Of a stretch of 64,000 nucleotides of DNA, positions 17,948 to 27,680 are shown one piece after another. Each line of letters opens with the position of its first letter. The first letter of the stretch is position 1. The notes below the pieces were generated by a model that did no database searches, was not told where the DNA came from, and saw only the letters and a program-made list of their open reading frames with translations. Source of the DNA: Salinivirga cyanobacteriivorans (GTDB lineage Bacteria > Bacteroidota > Bacteroidia > Bacteroidales > Salinivirgaceae); NCBI RefSeq assembly GCF_001443605.1, contig NZ_CP013118.1:1147075-1211074 (forward strand), read 5' to 3'. The translations under genes were made by a program, and so were the position numbers.

Positions 17948-19507
17948 ATGAATAAAAACAAAAAAGTTTTTATGTGGTACAAAATTAAAGAATTATCGGC
18001 ACAAGGACTAAATCAAAGTCAAATTAAATTAGAATTAGGTATTGACAGAGGAACTGTACGCAAGTACCTTTTAATGAACGAAGCTCAGTTTTTAGAGTGG
18101 ATCAGTACTCCTCGTAGAATGCCTAAAAAGCTAAATGGGTATTATAATTTTGTCAAAAAATTATTGGGTAACGCACCTTATTTGTCAGCAGCCCAGGTTG
18201 AGGATAGATTAAAAGAACGTTATACGAATCTACCTGATGTAAGCAGCAAAACTGTCTATAATTTTGTTCAAACAGTAAGAAAAGAGCAAAATATACCCAA
18301 GTATAAAGAAAAACTTCCACGGCAATATGAGAAGCTTGCAGAGACAGAATATGGAGAAGAAGCACAAGTAGATTTTGGCTCATACCGTATGCTTAGTCGC
18401 GGAAGTGGCAGGGTTAAGATTTACTTTTTCACAATAGTTCTCTCACGGTCACGACATAAGTTTATTTACTGCCAACGAATGCCATTTACTACCGAGTCAG
18501 CAAATTATGCACATGAGCTTGCATTCGAATATTTTGAGGGCATACCCCGTCGAATACTCTATGATCAGGATCGTGTTTTTATAACAGATGAAAATCTTGG
18601 GGATGTCCTTCTTACGGAGAAATTTATGCAGTTTACAAATGCCCATCCATTTGATGTGGTGTTTTGCAAAAAAGCAGATCCCGAGAGTAAAGGAAAAGTA
18701 GAAAACGTTGTAAAATACGTAAAGCATAATTATCTAAAAGGGAGAGTTTTTCAAGATATTGACACTTTACAAAAAGAAGCCTTGCTGTGGCTTGAACGCA
18801 CCGGAAATGCCAAGGTGCATGGCACAACCAAACGCATTCCAAAAGAAGAATGGGAAAAAGAAAAGCAACACCTGCTGCCCTATAATGGGAAACCAGAAAA
18901 ACCATTTTTAAAATTACCGACACACCCTGTCCGAAAAGATAATACGGTGCTTTATCGAAGCAATTATTACAGTGTGCCTTTGGGGACTTATCAAGATAGG
19001 GACACAAAGATTTTACTCGAAGAAAAAGATGGAAAACTTTTCTTCTATACTGGTGATAATCAATTACTGGCTACACATGACCTCTGTTTAGACATCGGTC
19101 GGATTATTAAAAATAATGACCACGCAAGGGAAAAATCAAAGACACTGCAAAAAACGTATGAGTTGGTTTTGGAGAGTTTAAGACACATCCCCCAGGCTGA
19201 GCAATACCTGGCAGAAATAGAGAATAATAGACCCCGTAATTTTCATGATAGCCTCAGGGTTATGCAAAAGAACATCGAAAGGTCATCTGCAGAAGCAATC
19301 AATTTTGCTTTGGTTTATTGTTATGAAAACAAGATACTAAATGCCAACCGTTTTGCCGAAGTACTAAATTATTTTGAGAAAGAACAAGGTTTAGAGAATG
19401 TGAAACACAGCATATGTATAGAAACCGGTGGGCTGAATAAGCAACAAAATGATGATATGCAGCCTCAAAAAAGCGACATCAATGAATATGAATCAATAAT
19501 GAATTAG
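17948..19507 (+). CDS. istA: IS21-family transposase IstA
   Basis: 519 residues from the ATG at 17948 (an in-frame start eight codons earlier is possible). An N-terminal helix-turn-helix (LSAQGLNQSQIKLELGIDR, then GTVRKYL) binds the ends. The DDE integrase core is visible: Asp in EEAQVDFGSYR near residue 142, Asp in RRILYDQDRVF near residue 205, and Glu in KADPESKGKVENVVKY near residue 255. The C-terminus has the usual IstA beta-rich region. The gene ends 3 bases before istB, the standard coupled arrangement. It looks intact. Confidence 0.93.
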   Translation: MNKNKKVFMWYKIKELSAQGLNQSQIKLELGIDRGTVRKYLLMNEAQFLEWISTPRRMPKKLNGYYNFVKKLLGNAPYLSAAQVEDRLKERYTNLPDVSSKTVYNFVQTVRKEQNIPKYKEKLPRQYEKLAETEYGEEAQVDFGSYRMLSRGSGRVKIYFFTIVLSRSRHKFIYCQRMPFTTESANYAHELAFEYFEGIPRRILYDQDRVFITDENLGDVLLTEKFMQFTNAHPFDVVFCKKADPESKGKVENVVKYVKHNYLKGRVFQDIDTLQKEALLWLERTGNAKVHGTTKRIPKEEWEKEKQHLLPYNGKPEKPFLKLPTHPVRKDNTVLYRSNYYSVPLGTYQDRDTKILLEEKDGKLFFYTGDNQLLATHDLCLDIGRIIKNNDHAREKSKTLQKTYELVLESLRHIPQAEQYLAEIENNRPRNFHDSLRVMQKNIERSSAEAINFALVYCYENKILNANRFAEVLNYFEKEQGLENVKHSICIETGGLNKQQNDDMQPQKSDINEYESIMN

Positions 19508-19510
19508 AAA

Positions 19511-20260
19511 ATGAAAGTATTAGATCAAATTAAAAACTATGCCGATATTTTACGGCTAACAAAGTTAAAGAACGAACCGGAAGTAGTGCTTCACCAGGCA
19601 CAGATAGACAAACCTTCTTACCAGGAATTTGCATTACTGCTCTTACAAAGAGAAGTGCAACACAGAAGGAAAACAGATCTTGAAAGGAGATTGAAATTAG
19701 CCCGGCTACCTAAAGATCACAATCTTGACAAGTATGATTTTAATATGGCAAACGGTATGTCTGTCCCCCAATTAAAACAATTACGGGAATTATTATGGCT
19801 GGAACAAAATTACAATTTGATACTCATGGGACCTTCAGGAACAGGAAAAACATATGTTGCCGCAGGTCTGGTTAACGATGCCGTAAAATCTGGACATAAA
19901 GCATACTTCATCACCATGGAGGAACTAGTAACCGTACTAAAAATGAAAGAAATGACTTCTACCGCACTAAATACCTACAACCGTCTTTTAAAGGCTCATT
20001 TAGTGGCAATAGACGACATAATGCTGTTTCCTATCAAGAAACATGAAGCTGTCGCTTTTTTCAATCTCATAAATCATTTGCATGAACAAACATCTGTAAT
20101 TATCACAACAAATAAATCCCCTCAGCAATGGGCAGAAATGCTCGATGATGAAGTACTGGCAACAGCTTTGCTGGACAGACTATTATTTAAATGTGAAGTA
20201 GTAAAGCTGACTGGGAAAAGTTACAGAATGGAAAACAGAAAAACTATCTTCGAGCAGTAA
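19511..20260 (+). CDS. istB: IS21-family helper ATPase IstB
   Basis: 249-residue AAA+ ATPase of the DnaC/IstB type. Walker A is MGPSGTGKTYVAAG near residue 108, Walker B is LVAIDDIML near residue 173, and sensor 1 is IITTNKSPQQWAEML. It selects target DNA and stimulates IstA. It follows istA by 3 bases. Length and motifs are typical, so the element may be active. Confidence 0.93.
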   Translation: MKVLDQIKNYADILRLTKLKNEPEVVLHQAQIDKPSYQEFALLLLQREVQHRRKTDLERRLKLARLPKDHNLDKYDFNMANGMSVPQLKQLRELLWLEQNYNLILMGPSGTGKTYVAAGLVNDAVKSGHKAYFITMEELVTVLKMKEMTSTALNTYNRLLKAHLVAIDDIMLFPIKKHEAVAFFNLINHLHEQTSVIITTNKSPQQWAEMLDDEVLATALLDRLLFKCEVVKLTGKSYRMENRKTIFEQ

Positions 20261-20313
20261 TCAACGCTCTGATTGCTTCGGTCGCTACGCGCCCTCAACA
20301 ATCAGAGCGTTGA
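20261..20313. terminator. Perfect 15-bp inverted repeat after istB
   Basis: TCAACGCTCTGATTG at 20261-20275 pairs with CAATCAGAGCGTTGA at 20299-20313, one base after the istB frame. The 23-base loop is rich in CG. There is no T-tract, so a transcript-end or protective hairpin role is only inferred. Confidence 0.5.
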
Positions 20314-20467
20314 TTAATATATTTTTTACCGTAAAATGATGGTTTATTTTTACGAAAATTTGTTGGTTTTAAATTTGCTATTTTCAATTTTTAAATTTAG
20401 TAATGTAGAATGACGTATACCTTTTTCCGTTTTTAGGCTGAAATTCATGAGCTAAATATTTAAATTA

Positions 20468-20545
20468 TTTCACGCCACGCTCGCCACGAAAAATACGCGT
20501 CCAACGTTGCGGTCGCTGCGCCTTCGTTGCGAGCGTTGCGTGAAA
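20468..20545. repeat. Dispersed imperfect palindrome, copy 2
   Basis: Related to the copy at 82-191. Left half TTTCACGCCACGCTCGCCAC mirrors the right half, which ends TTCGTTGCGAGCGTTGCG and then TGAAA. Lies between the IS21 and IS256 elements. Confidence 0.6.
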
Positions 20546-20566
20546 CTTTATTAAATACGTCATTGA

Positions 20567-22064
20567 GGTAGTGTCCAGATTAGTGTGTCTGGGTTGACCT
20601 ATTATTAGTAATGCATTCTTTCAATACAAACTTATATTTTTTTCGTTGATTTATTTGTTCTAAATGCTTTTAAAATTTGACGAAGGATGTTGTCAATAGT
20701 GGCTTAGGTGTTGTGTAGTGGCATGTGGGGCCACTTGTCTTGCTCTTGACAACTTTCCTAGTCAAATTAATTTTGCATTTGAGATAATAAATCAAATCCA
20801 GGTTAATATTTGTTTGCTAATAGTTTTTCTTCATATCTAAAATTATAAATAGGATATGAGTAATGACCCTCTGTTTGTTCTTTTGCCACACTTGTTATCA
20901 GTGATAGAACTGCCTCTTCAGATGGTAATGCACCTCTTATTTTCAATGTTCTTCTGGCGCTTTTATTAAATCGCTCTATCCAGTTGGTCGTATAAAGCAT
21001 ACGACGTATTCTGACATCGTAATCTAAAAAGGTTAAATATGGGTAAATATCCAGGTTATCAAGATATTGCCCAAAAGACCTGTATTTCGTTCGCCATTTT
21101 TCTTTAAATTCTTTAAATTTTGACACAGCTATAGCTTTGTTATGGTGCGGATCAGCAGCACTGAGAACTTCTCTAAAGTCATTAGCAACCTCTTTTTTAT
21201 CACTCATGCGGACATAACTTAATAGGTTACGTTGCAAGTGTAAAATGCATTTCTGATGCGGGCAACTAAATTTTTTTGCTATGCTCTTATCAATACCGCT
21301 TAGAGCGTCTGATATTATAATACCAACAGTCTCTATTCCTCTTGCTTTGATTTGATCAAATATTATTTCCCATGAATTAGCTGATTCTACGGGAAAATTA
21401 ACGATAGATATGACTTCTCGCTTAAAATCTTCACGCAAGCCAAGAATGATATAAAAACATTCTGTTTCATATTTATTTCCTCTTTTTAATTTTACATGAA
21501 GGCCGTCAATATAAAGTGCAAGATAATGGGAGTCCAGTTCTCTGTTTCTCCATGCTTGCATTTGATCATAAAAACTGGTACTAATATCACTAATCTTACT
21601 TTTACTATAATGTCCGCCATAAATGGTATCCATGACTGAGGATATATCACGCGTGGTTAAACCTTTTGAATATAGCTTAAAGGAGACTTCTTTTAAGTAA
21701 GATTCTTGTTCTCGAAATATAGCTAATATTTTTGGAGTAAATTGACTTAAGCGATCTCTAGGGACTTGCAGCTCAAGTTGGTGTCCATGACCTAAGGCAC
21801 TTAGGGGTCTGTAACCATTTCCCTTGTTGCTTTTTGCTCCTGACAGAAAGGCTTCCCGTTCTGAATACATCATTGCATTTAAGACCATCTCCATTACATC
21901 ATGAAGACCATTTTCTCGTGAAATAAACTTGCTTAATACTTCTTCTGTTTGTTTCTTTGTAAACATCATGGTTTCTGACTTTTATTGTTTTACTTTTTAA
22001 TTCATTGCAAAACTAATAATAGTTGGGAACCATGTGTTTTAGACACACTTTTTTGGACGGTATG
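20567..22064 (-). mobile_element. IS256-family insertion sequence with 8-bp target duplication
   Basis: 1498-bp element. Its ends align as imperfect inverted repeats of about 24 bases: GGTAGTGTCCAGATTAGTGT on the left and, on the other strand, CATACCGTCCAAAAAAGTGT on the right, both continuing GTCT. It is flanked by GTCATTGA on both sides (20559-20566 and 22065-22072), the 8-bp duplication expected of IS256 elements. The transposase is on the minus strand and intact. No gene appears disrupted at the insertion site. Confidence 0.88.
20803..21969 (-). CDS. IS256-family transposase
   Basis: 388 residues, normal for the family. The DDE residues fall in the expected contexts: Asp in YLALYIDGLHVKLK, Asp in VGIIISDALSGID, and Glu in YTTNWIERFNKSARR. 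The CPHQKCILHLQRNL block is also characteristic of the IS256/MULE-like group. The coding strand is opposite to the IS21 element nearby. No frameshift or internal stop is seen. Confidence 0.93.
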   Translation of the reverse strand: MMFTKKQTEEVLSKFISRENGLHDVMEMVLNAMMYSEREAFLSGAKSNKGNGYRPLSALGHGHQLELQVPRDRLSQFTPKILAIFREQESYLKEVSFKLYSKGLTTRDISSVMDTIYGGHYSKSKISDISTSFYDQMQAWRNRELDSHYLALYIDGLHVKLKRGNKYETECFYIILGLREDFKREVISIVNFPVESANSWEIIFDQIKARGIETVGIIISDALSGIDKSIAKKFSCPHQKCILHLQRNLLSYVRMSDKKEVANDFREVLSAADPHHNKAIAVSKFKEFKEKWRTKYRSFGQYLDNLDIYPYLTFLDYDVRIRRMLYTTNWIERFNKSARRTLKIRGALPSEEAVLSLITSVAKEQTEGHYSYPIYNFRYEEKLLANKY

Positions 22065-22276
22065 GTCATTGATAGGCAGAATGACGAAGCCATCTGTTTC
22101 AAATTTCGGCGGTGGTTGTTTTTAACAGATCGCTTTATATTTTCACACCACGCGATGACGATTCTAATTACCCTGTAAAAGCCCTAATTTGGAAATATCA
22201 TCTTTATTATAATTAACCTCCCTTGGCTTGTTCTTTACTATAAAATCCTCATATTTGTAATAAAAAGCAAAACAAA

Positions 22277-22876
22277 ATGAAAACTAAACTAATACTTACG
22301 CTAGCATTTTTTTTATGCCTGCGACGATTCCGATGAAACAGATACGCATGCACGACCCTCTAGCTTTCCGCTTGAGGTTGGCAAGGCGTGGGTTTATGAA
22401 CGTACCGAATATTCTCCTGATACTTCATTTTTAGATACGCTTTACATAACCGGGAAAGTAGGTGAGTATTATATTTACTCCTGGGATCCGGCTACTTATG
22501 GATCTTTAGTTAAAAACGAAGACGGTGCCTTAAAACAACTTGGTAGCATCGGTGCTTATCTTACCCATCAATTTGGTTTATCTACGATACATTGGGAACC
22601 TTAACACCTCCGATATATGGCGTTTACCAGTCTGGTCTGGATTCAATTAATATTTCCACAACACTCGAAACTTTTAAGGGAGAACAATACCATTCATGTC
22701 TAACAACAGCCTTTTATAATAATGAACAAGCTTATTATACTTCAAACATTCAAACATACAATAAACTAGGATATTTTCACGCCATAACCAATGGGCAAAG
22801 GGAGTTAGAACTAAAATTAATTGAAACCTTTAATACTACACTTTATCTTAATAAAGAATTCAAAAAACTCGCTTAA
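22277..22876 (+). pseudogene. Frameshifted lipoprotein, unknown function
   Basis: The ATG at 22277 starts a signal sequence (KTKLILTLAF) that runs into eight T residues (22307-22314) and then a stop. One frame over, the sequence continues as a lipobox FFYACDDSDETD and a plausible mature protein (FPLEVGKAWVYERTEYSPDT) until a stop at about 22604. From about 22580 the original frame carries IYDTLGTLTPPIYGVYQSG on to the stop at 22876. Two opposite frameshifts would therefore restore one protein of about 199 residues. The product would be an envelope lipoprotein of unknown role. Either a relic or affected by indel errors in the sequence. Confidence 0.65.
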
Positions 22877-22928
22877 CAGGGCCATAAAGTATTACAAATT
22901 TGGTACTCCCATAAATTAAAGAAAAAGA

Positions 22929-22950
22929 GCTGCCAAAAACACCTGGCAGC
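22929..22950 (-). terminator. purC terminator
   Basis: GCTGCCA pairs with TGGCAGC; on the minus strand the hairpin is followed by TCTTTTTCTTT, a good intrinsic terminator 26 bases after the purC stop. Confidence 0.7.
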
Positions 22951-22975
22951 CCTATTCATTTTTAAGCAAATAATT

Positions 22976-23923
22976 TTACAATATTTCTTTCAATGCTTTC
23001 TCAGTATTCTCCTGAATCCGTTGATCGATATTTTTAATGTCAGCTTTTTCAAAGCTACGGCCTGTAATTTTCTCGTACAATTCAATGTAGCGGTCAGAAA
23101 TCTGCTTAATACGCTCAGCGTCCATATGCGGCACTTGCTGACCCTCCTGCCCCTGAAAACCATTTTCTATAAGCCACTCTCTAACGAACTCTTTTGAAAG
23201 CTGGCGCTGCTTTTCGCCTTTATCGAATCGCTCCTGGTATCCATCGGCGTAGAAATAACGACTACTGTCGGGTGTGTGAATTTCGTCAATCAGGTAAATT
23301 TTACCATCTTTTTTACCAAATTCGTATTTGGTATCGACCAAAATAAGTCCCTTATCGGCAGCCATTTGTGTACCGCGTTCAAAAAGCTTTAACGTATATT
23401 CTTCCAGCAACTCGTAATCTTCTTTTGAAACCAGTCCCTGTTTGAGAATCTCCTCTTTGGAGATATCCTCATCGTGCCCCACATCTTCTTTAGTGGTGGG
23501 CGTGATAATGGGCTTTTCAAATTTCTGATGTTCTTTCATACCTTCAGGCAAGGGGTTGCCACACAATTCACGTTTCCCTGATTTGTATTCGCGCCACGCA
23601 TGTCCGGTCAGATAGCCGCGCACAACCATCTCTACCTTGAATGGTTCGCAATAATGGCCGATGGTTACATTGGGATCCGGCGTGGAAACTTTCCAGTTGG
23701 GAACAATATCTTTGGTAGCATCCAAAAATTCGGCTGCAATCTGGTTTAAAACCTGTCCTTTGTATGGAATACCCTGTGGGAGAACTACATCAAAAGCAGA
23801 TATGCGGTCACTCACAACCATTGCCAAATATTCATCACCTATATTGTACACATCGCGCACTTTACCGTGATAAACATCTTTTTGCTGAGGAAAATTAAAG
23901 TTACTTTTCGTTAAAGCTTCCAT
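22976..23923 (-). CDS. purC: Phosphoribosylaminoimidazole-succinocarboxamide synthase
   Basis: 315 residues. SAICAR synthase joins aspartate to CAIR with ATP in purine synthesis. Recognised by [20 protein letters not shown] near the N-terminus (ATP-grasp-like lobe), [34 protein letters not shown], and the C-terminal [16 protein letters not shown]. Longer than the E. coli enzyme (237) but like the roughly 310-residue form common in Bacteroidetes. A monocistronic minus-strand gene with its own terminator; no other purine genes are adjacent. Confidence 0.95.
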   Translation of the reverse strand: MEALTKSNFNFPQQKDVYHGKVRDVYNIGDEYLAMVVSDRISAFDVVLPQGIPYKGQVLNQIAAEFLDATKDIVPNWKVSTPDPNVTIGHYCEPFKVEMVVRGYLTGHAWREYKSGKRELCGNPLPEGMKEHQKFEKPIITPTTKEDVGHDEDISKEEILKQGLVSKEDYELLEEYTLKLFERGTQMAADKGLILVDTKYEFGKKDGKIYLIDEIHTPDSSRYFYADGYQERFDKGEKQRQLSKEFVREWLIENGFQGQEGQQVPHMDAERIKQISDRYIELYEKITGRSFEKADIKNIDQRIQENTEKALKEIL

Positions 23924-24164
23924 AATGTTTTATTTAAATTCCAATTAATAAATCCTATACTCAAATGATAATTTTCAAAGCCCTGATCACTAAGTTGCAA
24001 AATCAAAAATTCAAAAATACGACTACTCACATTTTTAATGTGATAAGTAACTTTAAGATTTCGTTAAATTCTACTGAAGCTTTGCCTGAGTCATTCTATT
24101 AAATTAAATGTAATCAATAAATATTTATCTAAGGCCCATGAACTTATTGGGCAATAGGTTATCA

Positions 24165-25184
24165 TTATTGGTTATTTGATTTTTCTGTATTGGAATTTTC
24201 CGGCTTTTTAACTGCATCTTTTTTTGCATCCATTGCTCTTTTATCTCTGTCTGACTGGTACGCCAAAACAATTTGTTTAACCAACCGGTGCCTTACGATA
24301 TCTGTTTCGTCGAGGTAAACAGTGCTAACTCCGTCTATGTTCTTTAATAATTTAATTCCATGTAGCAAACCACTCTCCATGCGGCCGGGTAAATCAATTT
24401 GGGTCACATCACCCGTAATAAGCATTTTTGAATGTTCTCCCATACGCGTGAGGAACATTTTCAACTGATTAATGGTTGTGTTTTGCGCCTCATCCAGTAT
24501 CACGAAAGCATTATCTAAAGTACGGCCACGCATAAAAGCTAAAGGTGCGATATGTACGGTTCCATCTTCAAGGTAAGACTCCAGCTTACGACTGGGAAGC
24601 ATATCATTCAATGCATCGTAGAGTGGTTGCAGATACGGATCGATTTTCTCTTTAAGGTCGCCGGGCAAAAAACCAAGATTTTCTCCGGCTTCCACAGCAG
24701 GACGGCTTAAAATAATGCGTTTGACCTCCTTATTTTTCAGCGCACGCACAGCCATAGCAATTGCTGTATAGGTTTTACCTGACCCGGCCGGACCAATGGC
24801 AAAGACCAAATCATTTGAATGAACGCTTTGAACCAGTTTACGCTGGTTTTTGGTTCTGGCATTAATAGGCTTACCGTTACGTCCAAAAACCAGTACGTCA
24901 CTTTTTTTCAGGTCCTCCTTATTGGCAGGCTTGTATTCGTTCACAATACGTGAAATATCGTCTGGTGTAAGTTTACCATATTGGTGAAAATGCTCTACAA
25001 ATTCATTTAATTTTTCTTCAAAATAGAGAATCTCATCCTCCTCCCCCATTACTTTCATCACATCACCTCGTGCTACAATCCGGAGTTTTGGGAACAGTTC
25101 CCTCATCACATCCAACTTCGTATCATTGACCCCGTAAAGGTCAATCAATTCTAATTCTGTAATTTTAATTGATTTTTCTATCAT
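24165..25184 (-). CDS. PhoH-family ATPase (PhoH-like)
   Basis: 339 residues. N-terminal KH-like region to about residue 100, then the PhoH ATPase domain: Walker A AIGPAGSGKTYTAIAMA near residue 133, RPAVEAGENLGFLPGDLKEK, Walker B NAFVILDEAQNTT near residue 230, and the LITGDVTQIDLPGRMESGL block. PhoH-like proteins are RNA-associated ATPases, linked in other bacteria to phosphate stress or ribosome metabolism. The C-terminal 25 residues are charged and low in complexity. Single gene, divergent from the SAM hydrolase gene that starts 123 bases away. Confidence 0.92.
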   Translation of the reverse strand: MIEKSIKITELELIDLYGVNDTKLDVMRELFPKLRIVARGDVMKVMGEEDEILYFEEKLNEFVEHFHQYGKLTPDDISRIVNEYKPANKEDLKKSDVLVFGRNGKPINARTKNQRKLVQSVHSNDLVFAIGPAGSGKTYTAIAMAVRALKNKEVKRIILSRPAVEAGENLGFLPGDLKEKIDPYLQPLYDALNDMLPSRKLESYLEDGTVHIAPLAFMRGRTLDNAFVILDEAQNTTINQLKMFLTRMGEHSKMLITGDVTQIDLPGRMESGLLHGIKLLKNIDGVSTVYLDETDIVRHRLVKQIVLAYQSDRDKRAMDAKKDAVKKPENSNTEKSNNQ

Positions 25185-25306
25185 ATACGTTCGTCCGTAA
25201 TTATTACTAATTTTGAAGCGTTAAATATTTGATTCAATTAGTGACAAAAATAATTAAATTTTAGCGGCAAGCAGCAATATTTTAGGTTCACTATTTCAGA
25301 AATACA

Positions 25307-26080
25307 ATGCAAAGTATAACCTTCATTACGGACTGGCATAAAAGCGATTACTACCTGGGTTCACTCAAAGGAAGTATTATAAGCCATTGTGAGCCTGCAC
25401 CTCGCTTTGTAGATATTACGCACCAAATAGAACACTATCATTACCAGGAAGCCGCTTTTATTTTGCGCAACAGTTATCGTCACTTCCCAAAAGGCACAAT
25501 TCACATCAATACGGTTAACAATCGCAATGAGCACCCTGTACCTTACATTGCTGCAAGCTTTGACGATCACTTTTTCATTTCGCCAGATTCAGGAGTGATT
25601 AATTTACTGGTTAGAGATAAAACACATAAAGTGGTAATGATGGAACCGGGCGATCAATATGTACCTACTTTCCCGGAACTTAGTTACATCAGCAAAGGTA
25701 TTTGTCACATACACCGCACCGGAAGCATCGACGGACTCGGGTCCCCTTATACACTGAAAGAGACACGCTATTTGCGGCCACAAATTGAGTCCAATCAGAT
25801 CATAGGTGTTATTAGCCACATTGATGGTTTTGGCAATATTATTACAAATATTACACGAAAAATATTCGAAGAGGCCGGAAGAAACAGAAAATTCTCTATC
25901 TTGCTCAAAGGAAAGCCACATGGCATTGAAAAAATTAGTGAAGGATACAATGAAACAGTAAATGAACTGATCGCAGTATTTAACAGTGGTGATTTGCTGG
26001 AAATAGCACATATGAACTATCCTGCAAATAAATCGTTAGGTTTGCGTACAGGCGATCGAATTAAAATCACATTCAAATGA
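25307..26080 (+). CDS. SAM hydroxide adenosyltransferase (formerly DUF62)
   Basis: 257 residues. This family hydrolyses S-adenosylmethionine to adenosine and methionine and is related to the fluorinases and chlorinases. Family blocks: ITFITDWHKSDYYLGSLKG at the N-terminus, RFVDITHQIEHY, VNNRNE, ISPDSGVINLL, IHRTGSIDGLGSP and VISHIDGFGNIITNI. The usual N-terminal first Asp is in the TDW motif. It overlaps the next gene by 4 bases and starts a three-gene operon with a monooxygenase-fold protein and MazG, which may all limit unwanted metabolites. Confidence 0.9.
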   Translation: MQSITFITDWHKSDYYLGSLKGSIISHCEPAPRFVDITHQIEHYHYQEAAFILRNSYRHFPKGTIHINTVNNRNEHPVPYIAASFDDHFFISPDSGVINLLVRDKTHKVVMMEPGDQYVPTFPELSYISKGICHIHRTGSIDGLGSPYTLKETRYLRPQIESNQIIGVISHIDGFGNIITNITRKIFEEAGRNRKFSILLKGKPHGIEKISEGYNETVNELIAVFNSGDLLEIAHMNYPANKSLGLRTGDRIKITFK

Positions 26081-26403
26081 TTACACGTATTACCAAATTT
26101 CAGCTACAGGATGCCCATCGCAGCGATTTCTCCGAATTCATGAAGCAATTCAGAGACGAACTAATTTCTGTAGACGGGTGCCAACACTTTGATGTGCTGC
26201 AGGACAAAACCGATGACTTAAGCTTCCAGATGTATATGATTTGGGATGAAGATGAAAAACTGGAAGATTTTCGTGTGTCAGATCTCAACAAACTATTGAC
26301 TGATAAAATTGAGTTGTTCTCCGGAGATAATCCCACCAGTTGGACCGTTGAAACGGTATTTGATCCCGAGGAACTTATTAATCAAAAATCGCTGTTTGAC
26401 TAA
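26077..26403 (+). CDS. ABM-fold (antibiotic biosynthesis monooxygenase-like) protein
   Basis: 108 residues forming a single ferredoxin-like ABM domain: ITRITKFQLQDAHRSDFSEF, then CQHFDVLQDKTDDLSFQMYM with the alternating pattern of this fold, and WDEDEKLEDFRVSDL. In Bacteroidetes a similar small gene often lies between SAM hydrolase and mazG. Its catalytic role is unknown; many such proteins are not monooxygenases. It overlaps SAM hydrolase by 4 bases and mazG by one base (TAATG), so the three are translated together. Confidence 0.75.
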   Translation: MITRITKFQLQDAHRSDFSEFMKQFRDELISVDGCQHFDVLQDKTDDLSFQMYMIWDEDEKLEDFRVSDLNKLLTDKIELFSGDNPTSWTVETVFDPEELINQKSLFD

Positions 26404-27206
26404 TGCAACAAGAAGGAAACCAACAAACACTCGACACTTTTAAAAAACTTATCGACATCATGAATGACCTGCGTGCACAATGCCCGTGGGACAAAAAACA
26501 AACGCTCGAAAGTTTACGCAATTTAACCATTGAAGAAACCTATGAATTGGCGGATGCAATTTTGGAGCGCGACGGAAATGAAATAAAAAAGGAATTGGGT
26601 GATATTTTACTCCACATAGTATTCTACTCTAAAATTGGAGCAGAAAATGACTGGTTCACCATTAATGAAGTAATGGAATCATTGAACCAAAAACTCATTT
26701 ACCGGCATCCGCACATTTATGGCGACACCTCGGCCCAATCAGCCACTGAGGTAGAAGAGAACTGGGAAGCTCTAAAGCTAAAGGAAAAAGGACGCAAAAA
26801 GCGCGTACTTGAGGGTGTCCCCAAATCACTTCCGGCCCTTGTAAAAGCTAACCGCATACAGCAAAAAGTACGCGGAGTGGGCTTCGACTGGACAGAGCGT
26901 GAGCAGGTTTGGGGTAAAGTTGACGAAGAATTGAGAGAAGTTAAGGATGAAATTGCACAAAAAAACTCACATGAGGATATTGAAGCTGAGTTTGGCGACC
27001 TGTTTTTCAGCCTAATAAATGCCGCACGGCTCTATGATATTGATCCGGAAACAGCGCTGGAGCGCACCAACAAAAAATTTATCAATAGGTTTAATTACCT
27101 GGAACAACAAACCCTGCAAAAAGGAAAAGACCTGCATAAAATGTCACTGGAAGAGATGGATGTAATTTGGGAGGAAGCCAAACAATTTGATGGGAATAAT
27201 CACTAA
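26403..27206 (+). CDS. mazG: Nucleoside triphosphate pyrophosphohydrolase MazG
   Basis: 267 residues with tandem MazG domains. The N-terminal domain has CPWDKKQTLESLRN, then EETYELADAI with the metal-binding EExxE-like helix, and ELGDILLHIVFYSKI. The second has VDEELREVKDEI and EAEFGDLFFSLINAARL. MazG hydrolyses NTPs and damaged dNTPs to monophosphates and affects ppGpp level in E. coli. It begins on the A of the upstream TAA stop and is last in the SAM hydrolase operon. Length is typical for the E. coli-like form. Confidence 0.94.
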   Translation: MQQEGNQQTLDTFKKLIDIMNDLRAQCPWDKKQTLESLRNLTIEETYELADAILERDGNEIKKELGDILLHIVFYSKIGAENDWFTINEVMESLNQKLIYRHPHIYGDTSAQSATEVEENWEALKLKEKGRKKRVLEGVPKSLPALVKANRIQQKVRGVGFDWTEREQVWGKVDEELREVKDEIAQKNSHEDIEAEFGDLFFSLINAARLYDIDPETALERTNKKFINRFNYLEQQTLQKGKDLHKMSLEEMDVIWEEAKQFDGNNH

Positions 27207-27293
27207 GCCATTCTGGCAGTATTGCTGCCGAAGATAAAAAGCAGAAACGTCTGTAAAGATGTTCCTGCTTATTCAATTCACGGTGCAAGAGAG

Positions 27294-27680
27294 TTATTGC
27301 ATATTAGCAAATTTTTCCTGTACAATTTTTCGATACAGGAACCAATACAAAGCTGAAAGCAATAGCAAGAAAAACCCATACATCGGTGCAAGTAATGAAA
27401 CCTTAAAGCCTCCGGCAATTAGTTTTGGCGATACATCACCTCCTTCCTGTAAAACATGCATAGCTTCATAAAAACCAACCATTTGAGCAAAAATACCCGT
27501 TAAAAAAGCCAGACTTCCGAAAAATAAAATCCACGAAGTTTGCCGGAGCAAAAACTTCTCTGTAGCCTTTGGAGAAAAATAATTAATAACGGATTTTACA
27601 ACGAATACAATTACAATGATCCACATAATGTAAACAAGCGACATAAAAAATGGTCCACCTTCGATCCAATGTTTGAACAT
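27294..27680 (-). CDS. Small membrane protein resembling the MotA/TolQ/ExbB channel family
   Basis: 128 residues with three predicted membrane helices (about 12-34, 48-70, 93-115). The second and third helices and the LIAGGFKVSLLAPMYGFFLL stretch resemble MotA/TolQ/ExbB proton-channel subunits, but the protein is short and has no ExbD-type partner next to it. Function as a proton channel is inference only. It is convergent with mazG and divergent from the LytS kinase. Confidence 0.6.
   Translation of the reverse strand: MFKHWIEGGPFFMSLVYIMWIIVIVFVVKSVINYFSPKATEKFLLRQTSWILFFGSLAFLTGIFAQMVGFYEAMHVLQEGGDVSPKLIAGGFKVSLLAPMYGFFLLLLSALYWFLYRKIVQEKFANMQ

Larger units (their letters stand above)
17842..20386 (+). 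mobile_element. IS21-family insertion sequence with 9-bp target duplication
   Basis: 2545-bp element starting TGTAATTAG and ending TATTTTCA, with related subterminal inverted blocks: ACCAACAAATTTTCG on the left (about 17861) and its complement CGAAAATTTGTTGGT on the right (about 20353). It is flanked on both sides by ATTTTTAAA (17833-17841 and 20387-20395), which I read as the target-site duplication, although the AT-rich context makes the exact length uncertain. It carries intact istA and istB. It sits between the C69 gene and an IS256-type element and breaks no visible gene. Confidence 0.88.
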
